A DNA stretch of 64,000 nucleotides from Caldifermentibacillus hisashii (GCF_027568575.1 NZ_JANUVP010000002.1); one strand, 5' to 3'. Numbered from the stretch's first letter, positions 8,092 through 16,852 are shown. Made by a program: numbers and translations. Notes: a model not told the origin generated them from the letters alone.

Positions 8092-9410
8092 AAGCAATCG
8101 ATTTAGTACATCATCTTGCAACCATTGATACTTACAAACGATACGGCAGGGTTAAACAAGTTGTGGGAATCATGATTGAATCAAAAGGACCGACTTGTTC
8201 GATTGGCGATATTTGTTACATTTATCCGAAAAGCGGCTCAGGGAAGAAAAAAATATTAGGAGAAGTCGTCGGGTTTAAAGACGAAAATGTCTATATTATG
8301 CCTTTTACAACGGTAAGTGATATTGCTCCTGGCTGGTTGGTAGAAAGTACGGAAAAACCTTTGGATATTAAAGTAGGGGATGCATTGATAGGGAATGTAC
8401 TTGATTCCATGGGAAAACCATTGGATGGTTCGCTCCTCCCTGATAATTTACGTAGCTGGCCAACTGAACGAAAACCTCCCAATCCGCTTCATCGGCCGCC
8501 AATTACGAAACCGTTAGAAGTTGGTGTTCGTTCCATTGATGGCTTATTAACGATTGGAAAAGGGCAACGAATCGGTATTTTTGCAGGTAGTGGAGTCGGG
8601 AAGAGTACATTGCTGGGGATGATTGCCCGAAATACAAAAGCAGACTTAAATGTAATAGCATTAATTGGTGAACGAGGTAGGGAAGTTCGAGAATTTATTG
8701 AACATGATCTCGGTCCAGAAGGATTAAAACGTTCGATTGTAGTGGCAGCGACAAGTGATCAACCTGCCTTGATGAGAATTAAAGGTGCATATACAGCAAC
8801 GGCAATAGCAGAATATTATCGCGACAAAGGTTTAGATGTGATGCTGATGATGGATTCCATCACCCGGATTGCGATGGCACAAAGAGAAGTAGGACTGGCA
8901 ACCGGTGAACCACCAGCAACAAAAGGATACACGCCTTCTGTATTTTCCATGCTGCCCGTTTTACTGGAACGGACCGGTACTAATGCAAATGGATCCATTA
9001 CGGCGATTTATACTGTACTCGTTGATGGTGATGATTTTAATGAACCAATTGCGGATACTGTTCGTGGGATATTGGACGGACATATTGTATTAGACCGAAA
9101 TTTGGCTAACAAAGGACAATACCCCGCCATCAATATCTTGAAAAGTATCAGTAGATTAATGAACTCTTTAGTCACAAGAGAGCATTTTGATGCGGCCAAC
9201 CGTTTTAGAGATTTATTAAATACATATGAACAATCGGAGGATTTAATCAACATAGGTGCTTATAAAAAAGGCTCTTCAAAAGAAATCGATGAAGCCATTG
9301 AGTATTATCCAAAAATCATTTCATATTTAAAACAACGAACTGATGAAAAAATTTCAATGGAAGAAAGTATTACTCTATTAAATAAACTTTTCGCAGGTGA
9401 TTATCAGTGA
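8088..9410 (+). CDS. fliI: Flagellum-specific ATPase FliI
   Basis: FliI is the hexameric ATPase of flagellar protein export, homologous to the F1 beta subunit and related to injectisome ATPases. In the 440-residue protein, Walker A is GSGVGKST (about residues 168-175) and Walker B is VMLMMDSITR (about 245-254). The typical type III ATPase segments GRVKQVVG at the N-terminus and LPVLLERTG are present, and the C-terminal helical domain ends near LNKLFAGDY. ATG 8088 overlaps the fliH stop, and the fliI stop overlaps fliJ, so fliH-fliI-fliJ are translationally coupled. Confidence 0.98.
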   Translation: MKAIDLVHHLATIDTYKRYGRVKQVVGIMIESKGPTCSIGDICYIYPKSGSGKKKILGEVVGFKDENVYIMPFTTVSDIAPGWLVESTEKPLDIKVGDALIGNVLDSMGKPLDGSLLPDNLRSWPTERKPPNPLHRPPITKPLEVGVRSIDGLLTIGKGQRIGIFAGSGVGKSTLLGMIARNTKADLNVIALIGERGREVREFIEHDLGPEGLKRSIVVAATSDQPALMRIKGAYTATAIAEYYRDKGLDVMLMMDSITRIAMAQREVGLATGEPPATKGYTPSVFSMLPVLLERTGTNANGSITAIYTVLVDGDDFNEPIADTVRGILDGHIVLDRNLANKGQYPAINILKSISRLMNSLVTREHFDAANRFRDLLNTYEQSEDLINIGAYKKGSSKEIDEAIEYYPKIISYLKQRTDEKISMEESITLLNKLFAGDYQ

Positions 9411-9847
9411 AATTTACATTTAAACTGGAAAAACTTTTAGACTTGCGTGAAAAAGAAAAAGAAGAGCAGGTATTTATGTATGAAAAAGCCATCCGTAAGT
9501 TTGAAGAAGTCGCAGAAAAGCTATATCACTTATTGAAGAAAAAGGAAGATATTGAACAACAGCAATTAAAAAAAATTGAATCCGGGGTCAGTATCCGGGA
9601 AATTCGTTTAGGACAACATTATTTATTAAATTTACAAAAAGAAATTGACAGCTACCAACAATTAGTCTTTCATGCCCGCAAACATATGCAGGAAGAGGAA
9701 CAACGCCTGATTGAAAAAAATATTGAAGTTAAAAAAATGGAAAAGATGAAAAGCAAAGAATACGAAAAATTTCTCCATTTTCTGGATGTGGAAGATCGTA
9801 AAGTAATGGACGAAATTTCTATGCAAATCGTGGCGAGGGAGAAGTAA
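9407..9847 (+). CDS. fliJ: Flagellar export chaperone FliJ
   Basis: FliJ is a small antiparallel coiled-coil protein that resembles the F1 gamma subunit, fits into the FliI ring and escorts export cargo. The 146-residue product is almost entirely charged heptads rich in Lys, Glu and Gln (FKLEKLLDLREKEKEEQ at the N-terminus is typical). The start is GTG 9407, overlapping the fliI stop by four bases. Sequence identity in the family is low, so the call rests on the N-terminal motif, coiled-coil composition and position after fliI. Confidence 0.92.
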   Translation: MKFTFKLEKLLDLREKEKEEQVFMYEKAIRKFEEVAEKLYHLLKKKEDIEQQQLKKIESGVSIREIRLGQHYLLNLQKEIDSYQQLVFHARKHMQEEEQRLIEKNIEVKKMEKMKSKEYEKFLHFLDVEDRKVMDEISMQIVAREK

Positions 9848-9854
9848 TGTCACA

Positions 9855-10454
9855 ATGAGAGAGGAAAATAAAACAATGGAAGAAAACAAATCGGGAATTT
9901 TAAAGAAGCTATTTTATTTTGTCATCATCCCTTTTTTGCTTATTCTAACCATTGTTCTCATTATATCTACCGTTTCGGGATTGAATATTTTTCAGGAAGC
10001 AGCAAAAATACCTGTCATTGGAAGTTTGTTTTCTAGTAAGGATATGGCAACCACTTCAATAGAAGAATATGATCAGCAAATCAATAAACTTCAGGCCCAA
10101 TTAAAAAATCAGGAAAAAAAGGTTGAAGATTTGCAGTCGGAATTAGAAAAGAAAGACCAAGAAATAGCAACTTTGCAAGAGGAAAAAGAAAACTTCGAAA
10201 ACACTCAAGTGGAGCCGGGAAATGAAAATGTAAATGCAAATGATCAGAATGAAACAGATACGCAATGGAACGAAGTTATCAAAACTTATGAAAAGATGAA
10301 ACCACAAAGCGCCGCAAACATTCTTGCGCAGATGGATGAAACAACAGCTCTTAATATTATGACCGATTTAAAAGAGGATACATTGGCACGGATTCTGGAA
10401 AAAATGCCGGTAGAAAAGGCTGCCAATTTTACCGCTAAATTAGCTAATCAATAA
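9855..10454 (+). CDS. ylxF: YlxF, membrane-anchored MotE-family flagellar protein
   Basis: This 199-residue protein has a short cytoplasmic start, one transmembrane helix (about residues 20-43, FVIIPFLLILTIVLIIS), a coiled coil of repeated Lys/Gln/Glu heptads (about 72-115), an Asn/Glu-rich linker and a C-terminal MgtE-N/MotE-like domain (YEKMKPQSAANILAQMDE, ILEKMPVEKAANFTAKLA). In the related MotE and YlxF proteins this domain is thought to act near the motor or hook export. The start is ambiguous: ATG 9855 or ATG 9876, each with a modest purine-rich site upstream. It sits at its B. subtilis position between fliJ and fliK. Confidence 0.88.
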   Translation: MREENKTMEENKSGILKKLFYFVIIPFLLILTIVLIISTVSGLNIFQEAAKIPVIGSLFSSKDMATTSIEEYDQQINKLQAQLKNQEKKVEDLQSELEKKDQEIATLQEEKENFENTQVEPGNENVNANDQNETDTQWNEVIKTYEKMKPQSAANILAQMDETTALNIMTDLKEDTLARILEKMPVEKAANFTAKLANQ

Positions 10455-10484
10455 AACTATGTAAACTTGAAAGGAGGTGAAAAC

Positions 10485-11828
10485 ATGATCAGTGTCTTAG
10501 GCAATTTGCAAGTTTTATTAACAAATCCGCAACAAAATCATGACCCGCTAGTTAGACAAGAGGGACAAGTCGGCAGTTTTGAACAGTTACTGGCTTTGTT
10601 TGCAAATCATTTACTTGAGGAAAATGCCAATCAAGGAAAGAATGTTAACCAAGGAAAGATGGTTTCATTTGAAGGACTTGGCCAGAGGGAAGCAAGTGAA
10701 GATACGTCGATGAACTTGGAAGAGCTACTGGAATTTACTGGTATTGATGCAGATGATTTATTGACTTCAATCCTGAATATCCTCGGTTTATTACTTAAAG
10801 AAACGAAGGATAATGGAACAGAAGACGAACAGATTCAAGAACAAATTCAACAACTTTTGGAAGAGGTAAAAAAAGATCAAGGAAATCCTCAAGGTTTTGT
10901 GAATCTCTTACAATTAATGAACCAATTTGAGTTTTCTCAAGTTATCAGCTCGGAACAAAGTCAAGATTTTACAAATGTTGTTAAGACTGCCGTTGTTTTA
11001 TATCGATTGTTAAATGATAATAAAAAACCGGGTTTCCTTACACAAGAGCAGGAAAAAATTATAAAAACCTTTTATCAAAATTTACAAGCAAATATGAAAA
11101 AATCGGATGTTATGCAATCGGCTTTTGCCAAGTTGGATACGGATAAAGGGGTTGAAGATCTTTCTGTGTTTAGAAGTAAGCAGCCCTATCTAATGATTCG
11201 GACCGTTGATATGAAGAGTTTCGGCGAAGCACCATCATCGCATATGATCAATAACAATGAAGTGATTGATGTCAGTGAACTGCCAAAAATTGGATCAGAT
11301 GAAACCGGTCAAAATCAACAATTATCAGGAAAGCCAATAGAAGCGGGGACTGTCCAAACTCCTAACACAGGTGGTTCGCTTCAATTATTGGAAGGGAACA
11401 AGCCGGTCACGATGGAACGTTTTATAAAAGATTTTGAAACGATTTTAGCCAAAAGTAAATTTTACCAAAACGGTCAAGTACAAAAGTTGACTATCCAGTT
11501 AAAGCCGGAACATTTAGGCACATTAAAAATTGAACTCATTCAACAGCATAATGAACTTGTTGCAAAAATTATTTCGTCAACGACAAGTGCTAGAGAGTTA
11601 TTAGAGTCGCAATCTCAAGCATTAAAACAAGCACTCGTGCAGCAAAATATCCCAATTAATCGGATTGATTTTCTTGATGAAACCCAGCAGGAAGGATTCA
11701 ATCATCAACAACCTAACCAAAACAACGATCATCCTGGATATGATCAGCATGAAGAAAAAGAAAATGAACATAATAATGAAAATTTCATGGAAACTTTTAA
11801 GGCGACACTATTAAACTATGAAATTTAG
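10485..11828 (+). CDS. fliK: Flagellar hook-length control protein FliK
   Basis: FliK is the secreted ruler that sets hook length and switches export specificity by contacting FlhB. The start is ATG 10485 behind a perfect AAGGAGGTGA, giving 447 residues. The first 300 residues are low-complexity and Gln/Asn/Glu-rich, typical of the ruler region. The conserved C-terminal Flg_hook domain is seen at about residues 330-405 (VQKLTIQLKPEHLGTLKIEL, ALKQALVQQNIPINRIDF). An Asn/Gln/His-rich tail follows. It is located immediately before flgD. Confidence 0.92.
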   Translation: MISVLGNLQVLLTNPQQNHDPLVRQEGQVGSFEQLLALFANHLLEENANQGKNVNQGKMVSFEGLGQREASEDTSMNLEELLEFTGIDADDLLTSILNILGLLLKETKDNGTEDEQIQEQIQQLLEEVKKDQGNPQGFVNLLQLMNQFEFSQVISSEQSQDFTNVVKTAVVLYRLLNDNKKPGFLTQEQEKIIKTFYQNLQANMKKSDVMQSAFAKLDTDKGVEDLSVFRSKQPYLMIRTVDMKSFGEAPSSHMINNNEVIDVSELPKIGSDETGQNQQLSGKPIEAGTVQTPNTGGSLQLLEGNKPVTMERFIKDFETILAKSKFYQNGQVQKLTIQLKPEHLGTLKIELIQQHNELVAKIISSTTSARELLESQSQALKQALVQQNIPINRIDFLDETQQEGFNHQQPNQNNDHPGYDQHEEKENEHNNENFMETFKATLLNYEI

Positions 11829-11836
11829 GTGATTTC

Positions 11837-12475
11837 ATGACGAATACAATAGATTCAAGTTATTATTTATCAAATGCCAAACAGAGTTCTACTAATAATA
11901 ATACATTGGGAAAAGATGCTTTTTTAAAGTTATTAGTAACCCAATTGCAAAACCAGGACCCGCTAAATCCAATGCAAGACCGTGAATTTATTGCCCAGAT
12001 GGCAACCTTTTCCCAGCTCGAACAAATGATAACAATGAATCAGTCGATGGAAGAGTTAATTTCCGTTCAAAAGGAACAGCAAATGCTTTCTTACCAATCT
12101 TTACTGGGAATGGAAGTTAAGTGGGATAAAATCACTTACCCTAGCGATGAAAAGGCTGAGCCAATTATCGAAAACGGGACAGGAATCATTACTTCAATAA
12201 AGTTTACCGAGGATGGTGTGAAATTATACTTGGAAGACGGTACAGAATTAACACCTAGTAATATTTCAGGGGTGTCGGTTCAAGAAAAGGGGAATCAACT
12301 TGCCAATGCAAGCAATCTCATAGGAAAAAAGGTTTCTTGGGAAGAAAAAGGTGAACTGCAATATGCCATCGTTCAAGCAGTAAGTCAAAAAGACGGGCAA
12401 ATTTTTTATCAAGTAAATGATCAAACAGGAACGAAATTGACGATCGACCAAATTCTTTCAATCATGGTTGCTTAG
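11837..12475 (+). CDS. flgD: Flagellar hook capping/assembly protein FlgD
   Basis: FlgD is the scaffold cap required for polymerisation of the hook protein. The 212-residue product has the conserved N-terminal FlgD signature (LGKDAFLKLLVTQLQNQDPLNPMQDREFIAQMATFSQLEQM) near residues 25-65, followed by a beta-rich C-terminal part. It starts at ATG 11837 with a weak upstream GGTGAT, 8 bases after the fliK stop. The early secretion signal is the unstructured N-terminus. Complete. Confidence 0.95.
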   Translation: MTNTIDSSYYLSNAKQSSTNNNTLGKDAFLKLLVTQLQNQDPLNPMQDREFIAQMATFSQLEQMITMNQSMEELISVQKEQQMLSYQSLLGMEVKWDKITYPSDEKAEPIIENGTGIITSIKFTEDGVKLYLEDGTELTPSNISGVSVQEKGNQLANASNLIGKKVSWEEKGELQYAIVQAVSQKDGQIFYQVNDQTGTKLTIDQILSIMVA

Positions 12476-12529
12476 GCGATCTTGAAAAATGATTCTCTGG
12501 AAATTAATCTGGAGTCAGGGGTTGATGAA

Positions 12530-12904
12530 ATGCAAATAAGAAATACATTTATTCCACCAATTGGTATCCAAAAATTGAATACAGAAAACAAAAGTAGAAC
12601 GACAAATACGAATTTTGCCGACCATTTGCAAGAGGCGATAAAAAATGATACCAATTTAACCATTAGCAAACATGCGAAAACACGCATCGAACAAAGAAAT
12701 ATAGAAATTAGCTCGGAAGATTGGAAGAAAATTAGTGAAAAAGTAACCGAGGCGAAACAAATGGGTGTCAATGAATCATTAGTTCTTTTAGACCATGCGG
12801 CTTTAATTGTCAGTGCAAAAAATCAAACGGTTATTACTGCAATGGACCGTAGTGAGACCAACTCACAAATTTTCACTAATATTAATGGAACCATTATTAT
12901 CTAG
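12530..12904 (+). CDS. Flagellar operon protein (TIGR02530-like), function not established
   Basis: This is a small conserved protein found next to flgD and flgE in Firmicutes flagellar operons; its role is not defined. The core region ISKHAKTRIEQRNIEISSEDWKKISEKVTEAKQMG, then LVLLDHAALIVSAKNQTVITAMDRS, is the recognisable part and looks like a compact alpha/beta fold. I prefer ATG 12530 (124 residues), preceded by AGGGG. A TTG at 12482 would give 140 residues but has no ribosome site. The C-terminus (FTNINGTIII) fits a secreted or hook-associated protein. It is followed by two tandem hairpins and then flgE. Confidence 0.8.
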   Translation: MQIRNTFIPPIGIQKLNTENKSRTTNTNFADHLQEAIKNDTNLTISKHAKTRIEQRNIEISSEDWKKISEKVTEAKQMGVNESLVLLDHAALIVSAKNQTVITAMDRSETNSQIFTNINGTIII

Positions 12905-12907
12905 ACC

Positions 12908-12958
12908 GGCTGGACCTTCAAAAGGAAAGCCGAGCCTTGCTGATTGACTGAAGCAGGC
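12908..12958 (+). other. Two tandem intercistronic hairpins upstream of flgE
   Basis: Hairpin 1 (12908-12931) pairs GGCT with AGCC and, inside, CCTT with AAGG. Hairpin 2 (12934-12958) pairs GCCTTGCT with AGCAGGC, with one bulged T. No T-tract follows, so they are not obvious terminators. They stand 30 bases before the flgE start. Confidence 0.55.
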
Positions 12959-12987
12959 AATTTGAAAATTGAAGGGAGAATTTATTT

Positions 12988-13821
12988 ATGCTTAGATCAA
13001 TGTACTCAGGAATATCCGGTATGAAAAACATGCAAATCAAATTGGACGTAATCGGAAATAATATTGCGAATGTAAACACTTTTGGATTCAAAAAAGGTCG
13101 GATTACTTTCAAAGATGCAATGTATCAAACAATCGGTTCAGCTTCCGGGGGTACTGCTACCCGAGGGGGAATTAACGCGAAACAAGTTGGTTTAGGTTCA
13201 GAAATTGCTTCGATCGATACGATTCATACGGAAAGCAGTATGCAAAACACAAGTCGTCCACTAGATTTGGCGATTACCAAGGGAGATGGCTATTTTGTCG
13301 TCAATGATGGCGGACAAGATTACTTTACCCGTGCAGGAAACTTTTATATCGATGAAACCGGCTTATTAGTAAATTCGGACGGCTTCAGAGTACAAGGGTT
13401 TAATCCTGAGACAAATGCAAGAGGAGATATTACAATCCCAAAACAAATTGATGAAGGAGGTAACTCCGTTGGGCTGCAAAGTATCAGCATTTCCCAAACC
13501 GGTGAAATTATTGCCCAGTATGAAAATGGAACAGTAAATACAATTAGTAATATCGCATTAGCAAGATTCAGCAATGCGGAAGGTCTCGACAAAGCCGGAG
13601 GAAACTTATATCAAAGTTCACCGAATTCCGGTGATCCTCAATTTGGAATTGGCGGTGGCGCATACGGTACAGTTGTTTCAGGTAAACTGGAAATGTCTAA
13701 CGTTGATCTTTCCGAGGAGTTTACAGAAATGATTGTTGCCCAACGTGGTTTTCAAGCCAATTCCCGGATTATTACGACTTCAGATGAAATTCTTCAAGAA
13801 TTGGTTAACTTAAAACGTTAA
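12988..13821 (+). CDS. flgE: Flagellar hook protein FlgE (short Bacillus type, FlgG-like)
   Basis: This is the major subunit of the flagellar hook, the universal joint outside the cell. The 277-residue product has the N-terminal axial signature (IGNNIANVNTFGFKKGRI), a FlgE/F/G central domain (ITKGDGYFVV) and the C-terminal helix (VDLSEEFTEMIVAQRGFQANSRIITTSDEILQELVNLKR). In bacilli this short protein, formerly annotated FlgG, is the hook subunit. It starts at ATG 12988 behind GAAGGGAG. Hairpins flank the gene on both sides, which might set its mRNA level apart from neighbours. Complete. Confidence 0.93.
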   Translation: MLRSMYSGISGMKNMQIKLDVIGNNIANVNTFGFKKGRITFKDAMYQTIGSASGGTATRGGINAKQVGLGSEIASIDTIHTESSMQNTSRPLDLAITKGDGYFVVNDGGQDYFTRAGNFYIDETGLLVNSDGFRVQGFNPETNARGDITIPKQIDEGGNSVGLQSISISQTGEIIAQYENGTVNTISNIALARFSNAEGLDKAGGNLYQSSPNSGDPQFGIGGGAYGTVVSGKLEMSNVDLSEEFTEMIVAQRGFQANSRIITTSDEILQELVNLKR

Positions 13822-13849
13822 TCAGTAACGGAAAGATGTTAATAATTTA

Positions 13850-13900
13850 ATCAGGGGGGATAAGCCGGAGAAAATTTGGTTTCCCGGCAACCTCCTTGAT
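13850..13900 (+). other. Strong intercistronic hairpin between flgE and swrD
   Basis: A 51-base palindrome folds with about 19 base pairs. The outer stem ATCAGGGGGG pairs with CCTCCTTGAT (two G-U pairs). After an ATAA/AA internal loop, GCCGG(A)GAAA pairs with TTTCCCGGC around an ATTTGG loop. No T-run follows, so it is not a standard terminator. The purine arm and the CCTCC arm also resemble Shine-Dalgarno and anti-Shine-Dalgarno sequences. Confidence 0.7.
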
Positions 13901-13943
13901 AACCATAAATAGATTTTAGAAAAGAAAAGTTTGGTGAGTAATT

Positions 13944-14174
13944 TTGATAAAGTTAACGAGATTAAACGGGAATACATTTTATTTAAATGCTTTCTTAATT
14001 GAAACGGTCGAGTCATTTCCTGATACTACCATCCTTTTGACAAATGGAAAAAGGTATGTTGTAAGTGAAGATGCTGAGACGCTCGTTTCTTTGACAAAAC
14101 AATTTTATCGGGATATCCGGATGATTACAATAGATCAACGGAAGGAGGAAACCGGTCTTGAAAAAAACAGTTAG
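13944..14174 (+). CDS. swrD: Swarming motility protein SwrD (FlbD family)
   Basis: SwrD is a 76-residue FlbD-type protein, required in B. subtilis for high motor torque and swarming. The family hallmark is the start IKLTRLNGNTFYLNAFLIETVESFPDTTI followed by LTNGKRYVVSED. It begins with TTG; the upstream site GGTGAG is weak. The C-terminal tail is charged. It lies between flgE and fliL, as in B. subtilis (ylzI), and its last 17 bases overlap the start of fliL. Confidence 0.92.
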   Translation: MIKLTRLNGNTFYLNAFLIETVESFPDTTILLTNGKRYVVSEDAETLVSLTKQFYRDIRMITIDQRKEETGLEKNS

Positions 14175-14580
14175 ACTGCTCCTGATATTTATGTCGGTTG
14201 TAATCATTGCTCTTGCTGTTGGTCTTTACTATTTTTTTATGAAAGGAACTGAGGCTGCGGGTGGCAAGCCGACAGCAGATGAAATAGTAGAGAATTCAGT
14301 AGAAATCCCTGAAATTACCACAAATTTGTTAAACGGTGATTATATTCGTATCTCTTTTACGATTCAAACGGATGGTAAAAAAGCGAAAGAAGAATTAGAA
14401 AAGCGAAACTTTCAAGTGGAAAATGTAATTATAAAAAAATTATCCGGTTTAGAAGCGAAAGATTTGGAAGGGACGGAAGGGAAAGTAAAATTGGAAAACG
14501 ACTTAAAAGAAAGTTTAAGTGAATCTATGGAGGAAGGTAAAATCATCCAAGTTTACATTACCTCGACAATCATCCAATGA
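14158..14580 (+). CDS. fliL: Flagellar basal body-associated protein FliL
   Basis: FliL is a single-pass membrane protein that surrounds or stabilises the stator and supports torque. The 140-residue product has an N-terminal transmembrane helix (residues about 5-25) and an external stomatin-like FliL domain (ITTNLLNGDYIRISFTIQTDGKKAKEELEKR). The C-terminus is IIQVYITSTIIQ. The start is TTG 14158, ten bases after AAGGAGG and inside the end of swrD, so the two are coupled. Confidence 0.94.
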   Translation: MKKTVRLLLIFMSVVIIALAVGLYYFFMKGTEAAGGKPTADEIVENSVEIPEITTNLLNGDYIRISFTIQTDGKKAKEELEKRNFQVENVIIKKLSGLEAKDLEGTEGKVKLENDLKESLSESMEEGKIIQVYITSTIIQ

Positions 14581-14649
14581 ATCTATTAATATCCTATAGC
14601 AAAATTTATAACTTCATTGAAAAATATCTGATGGCTGGAGGTGACAAAC

Positions 14650-15651
14650 TTGCCATCCGGTGAGATACTTTCCCAAAGTGAAATCGATGCGTTACTTTCT
14701 GCTTTATCTACTGGTGAAGTAAATGCAGAAGAAATCAAAAAAGAAGAAGAAGAAAAAAAGATTCGTACTTACGATTTCAAACGGGCGCTCCGTTTTTCAA
14801 AAGAACAAATTCGCAGTTTAACGAGAATTCATGATAATTTAGCCCGACTTTTAACCACTCATTTCTCGGCAAAACTGCGGACGTATGTTCATGTTGAAGT
14901 CGCAAGTGCCGATCAAATTCCATACGAAGAGTTTGTTCGGTCCATTCCGAAAATGACCGTTTTATATTTATATGAAGTTCCTCCACTAGAGGGAAGATTA
15001 TTGATAGAGATTAATCCAAATATTGCTTATGCCATGCTTGACCGGATTTTAGGCGGAATGGGAACAAGTATAAATAAAATTGATCAATTAACCGATATTG
15101 AAACGAAAATTATGACGAATTTATTTGAAGTTGCATTTGAACAATTACAGGAAGCATGGGAAACCGTTACACATATTAATCCTGTCTTACAAAGCTTTGA
15201 AGTAAATCCGCAATTTTTACAAATGGTTTCTCCTAATGAGACGGTTGTTGTCATTTCTTTAAATACAGTAATTGGAGAAACGAGCGGGATGATTAATATT
15301 TGTATTCCTCATATTGTGTTGGAACCAATTATCTCAAAATTATCGGTTTCTTATTGGATGCAAACAGAAAAAAAACAAGCAGAGCCGGAAAAACTTCTTG
15401 CCCTAAAAAGACATTTAAAACATACTCAATTACCGGTTATTGCTGAATTAGGTCAGTCGGAAATAACGATTGAGGAATTTTTAAATTTAACGGAAGGTGA
15501 CTGTATTGAATTGAATAGAAAAATAGACCAACCGATAATCATAAAGGTGGAAGGAAAACCGAAATTTTTAGCACAGCCCGGAAAAATAAATAATAAATTG
15601 GCTGTCCAAATACTTGAAGAATTGAAGGAGGGAGATGAGAATGATGAATGA
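14650..15651 (+). CDS. fliM: Flagellar motor switch protein FliM
   Basis: FliM is the C-ring switch component that binds phosphorylated CheY and reverses rotation. The chosen start is TTG 14650 (MPSGEILSQSEIDALLSAL), with GGAGGTG at a proper distance; GTG 14641 abuts it. Length is 333 residues. The N-terminal CheY-binding peptide LSQSEIDALL is present. The middle CheC-like domain includes VYDFKRALRF-type (here TYDFKRALRFSKEQIRSLTRIHDN) and LGGMGTSINK. A C-terminal SpoA domain (VIAELGQSEITIEEFLNLTEGDCIEL) binds FliY. Its end overlaps the fliY start. Confidence 0.97.
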   Translation: MPSGEILSQSEIDALLSALSTGEVNAEEIKKEEEEKKIRTYDFKRALRFSKEQIRSLTRIHDNLARLLTTHFSAKLRTYVHVEVASADQIPYEEFVRSIPKMTVLYLYEVPPLEGRLLIEINPNIAYAMLDRILGGMGTSINKIDQLTDIETKIMTNLFEVAFEQLQEAWETVTHINPVLQSFEVNPQFLQMVSPNETVVVISLNTVIGETSGMINICIPHIVLEPIISKLSVSYWMQTEKKQAEPEKLLALKRHLKHTQLPVIAELGQSEITIEEFLNLTEGDCIELNRKIDQPIIIKVEGKPKFLAQPGKINNKLAVQILEELKEGDENDE

Positions 15652-16852
15652 TGGAATGCTCTCCCAGGAAGAAATCGATGCTTTATTAAATGGAACAAAA
15701 GATACAGAAGAAGATACCCAATCACATTCGTCAGATGAAGAGAAAATTTTATCTCCCGTGGAAAAAGATGCCTTAGGGGAGATCGGTAATATATCATTCG
15801 GGAGTTCTGCAACAGCCCTTTCAACCTTGTTAAATCAAAAGGTGGAAATCACAACTCCTCATGTTTCCGTAATAAGGAAAAATCAGTTGGTTGAAGAATT
15901 TCCAAAACCTTATGTTGCCATCGCCGTCGATTACACAACCGGATTTCTCGGTTCAAATGTGTTGGTGATTAATCAATATGATGCCAGTGTCATCGCAGAC
16001 TTAATGTTAGGCGGAACCGGACGGGATGTTGATTCGGAAATTGGTGAATTGCAACTGAGTGCCGTTCAAGAAGCAATGAACCAAATGATGGGAAGTGCCG
16101 CAACGAGCATGTCGACCATTTTTCATAAACGGGTCGAAATTTCACCGCCAATTGTTGATTTATTAAATATCCCGGAAGGAAAAGGAACAGATAGTTTACC
16201 CACGGATGACTACTTGGTTAAAGTTTCTTTTCGCTTAATTGTGGGGGATTTAATCAATTCTTCTATTATGCAACTATTACCGCTCCCATTTGCAAAAAGC
16301 TTAGTTTCTGATTTAATGCATAGTTCAGCAGAAGAAGCATCAGCGACGGTAATGGTTGATGATGTCACGGACTTAGAACAAAAAGAAGAAATGTCTCAGC
16401 AGGTACCTAATCCGATGTACGGAAATACAGGGGGAGAAACTCCATTGCATTCTTACCAAGAGGAGTCACACTTGCAAAGGGACCCGGTAACATTTGGACA
16501 TGCCGGACATTTGGAAACGGACGAGCGGAAAAAACATGTACAACCGGCAGTGTTTTCCGATTTTTCGCCAGTTCATACAACCGAAGAAGAAAGCAGAAAT
16601 TTACAAATGTTGTTTGATATTCCTTTACAAGTGACTGTTGAATTGGGAAGAACAACAAAAGTAGTGAAAGAGATACTGGAAATGTCATCAGGTTCAATAA
16701 TTGAATTGGATAAATTAGCCGGGGAGCCGGTAGATATACTTGTTAACGGTAAATTAATTGCCAAAGGTGAAGTAGTAGTCATTGAGGAAAATTTTGGTGT
16801 TCGGATCACTGATATTATTAGCCAATCCGACAGAATCAAAAACATGAAATAG
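15641..16852 (+). CDS. fliY: Flagellar motor switch phosphatase FliY
   Basis: FliY combines a switch-complex SpoA (FliN-like) domain with a CheC-type CheY~P phosphatase. The 403-residue product starts with a CheY-binding peptide (LSQEEIDALLNG). Two phosphatase helices follow: EKDALGEIGNISFGSSATALS (about residues 38-58) and LSAVQEAMNQMMGSAATSM, each with the Glu and Asn used for dephosphorylation. A linker follows, and then the SpoA domain (DIPLQVTVELGRTTKVVKEILEMSSGSIIELDKLAGEPVDILVNGKLIAKGEVVVI). ATG 15641 is 8 bases after AAGGAGGG; ATG 15635 and 15644 are alternatives. It overlaps fliM by 11 bases. Confidence 0.96.
   Translation: MMNDGMLSQEEIDALLNGTKDTEEDTQSHSSDEEKILSPVEKDALGEIGNISFGSSATALSTLLNQKVEITTPHVSVIRKNQLVEEFPKPYVAIAVDYTTGFLGSNVLVINQYDASVIADLMLGGTGRDVDSEIGELQLSAVQEAMNQMMGSAATSMSTIFHKRVEISPPIVDLLNIPEGKGTDSLPTDDYLVKVSFRLIVGDLINSSIMQLLPLPFAKSLVSDLMHSSAEEASATVMVDDVTDLEQKEEMSQQVPNPMYGNTGGETPLHSYQEESHLQRDPVTFGHAGHLETDERKKHVQPAVFSDFSPVHTTEEESRNLQMLFDIPLQVTVELGRTTKVVKEILEMSSGSIIELDKLAGEPVDILVNGKLIAKGEVVVIEENFGVRITDIISQSDRIKNMK

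Noticed and set aside
9876..9878. ATG 9876 as definite start of ylxF
   Set aside because: Plausible but not clearly better than ATG 9855; both have only moderate upstream purine tracts, so I kept the longer form and flagged the ambiguity.
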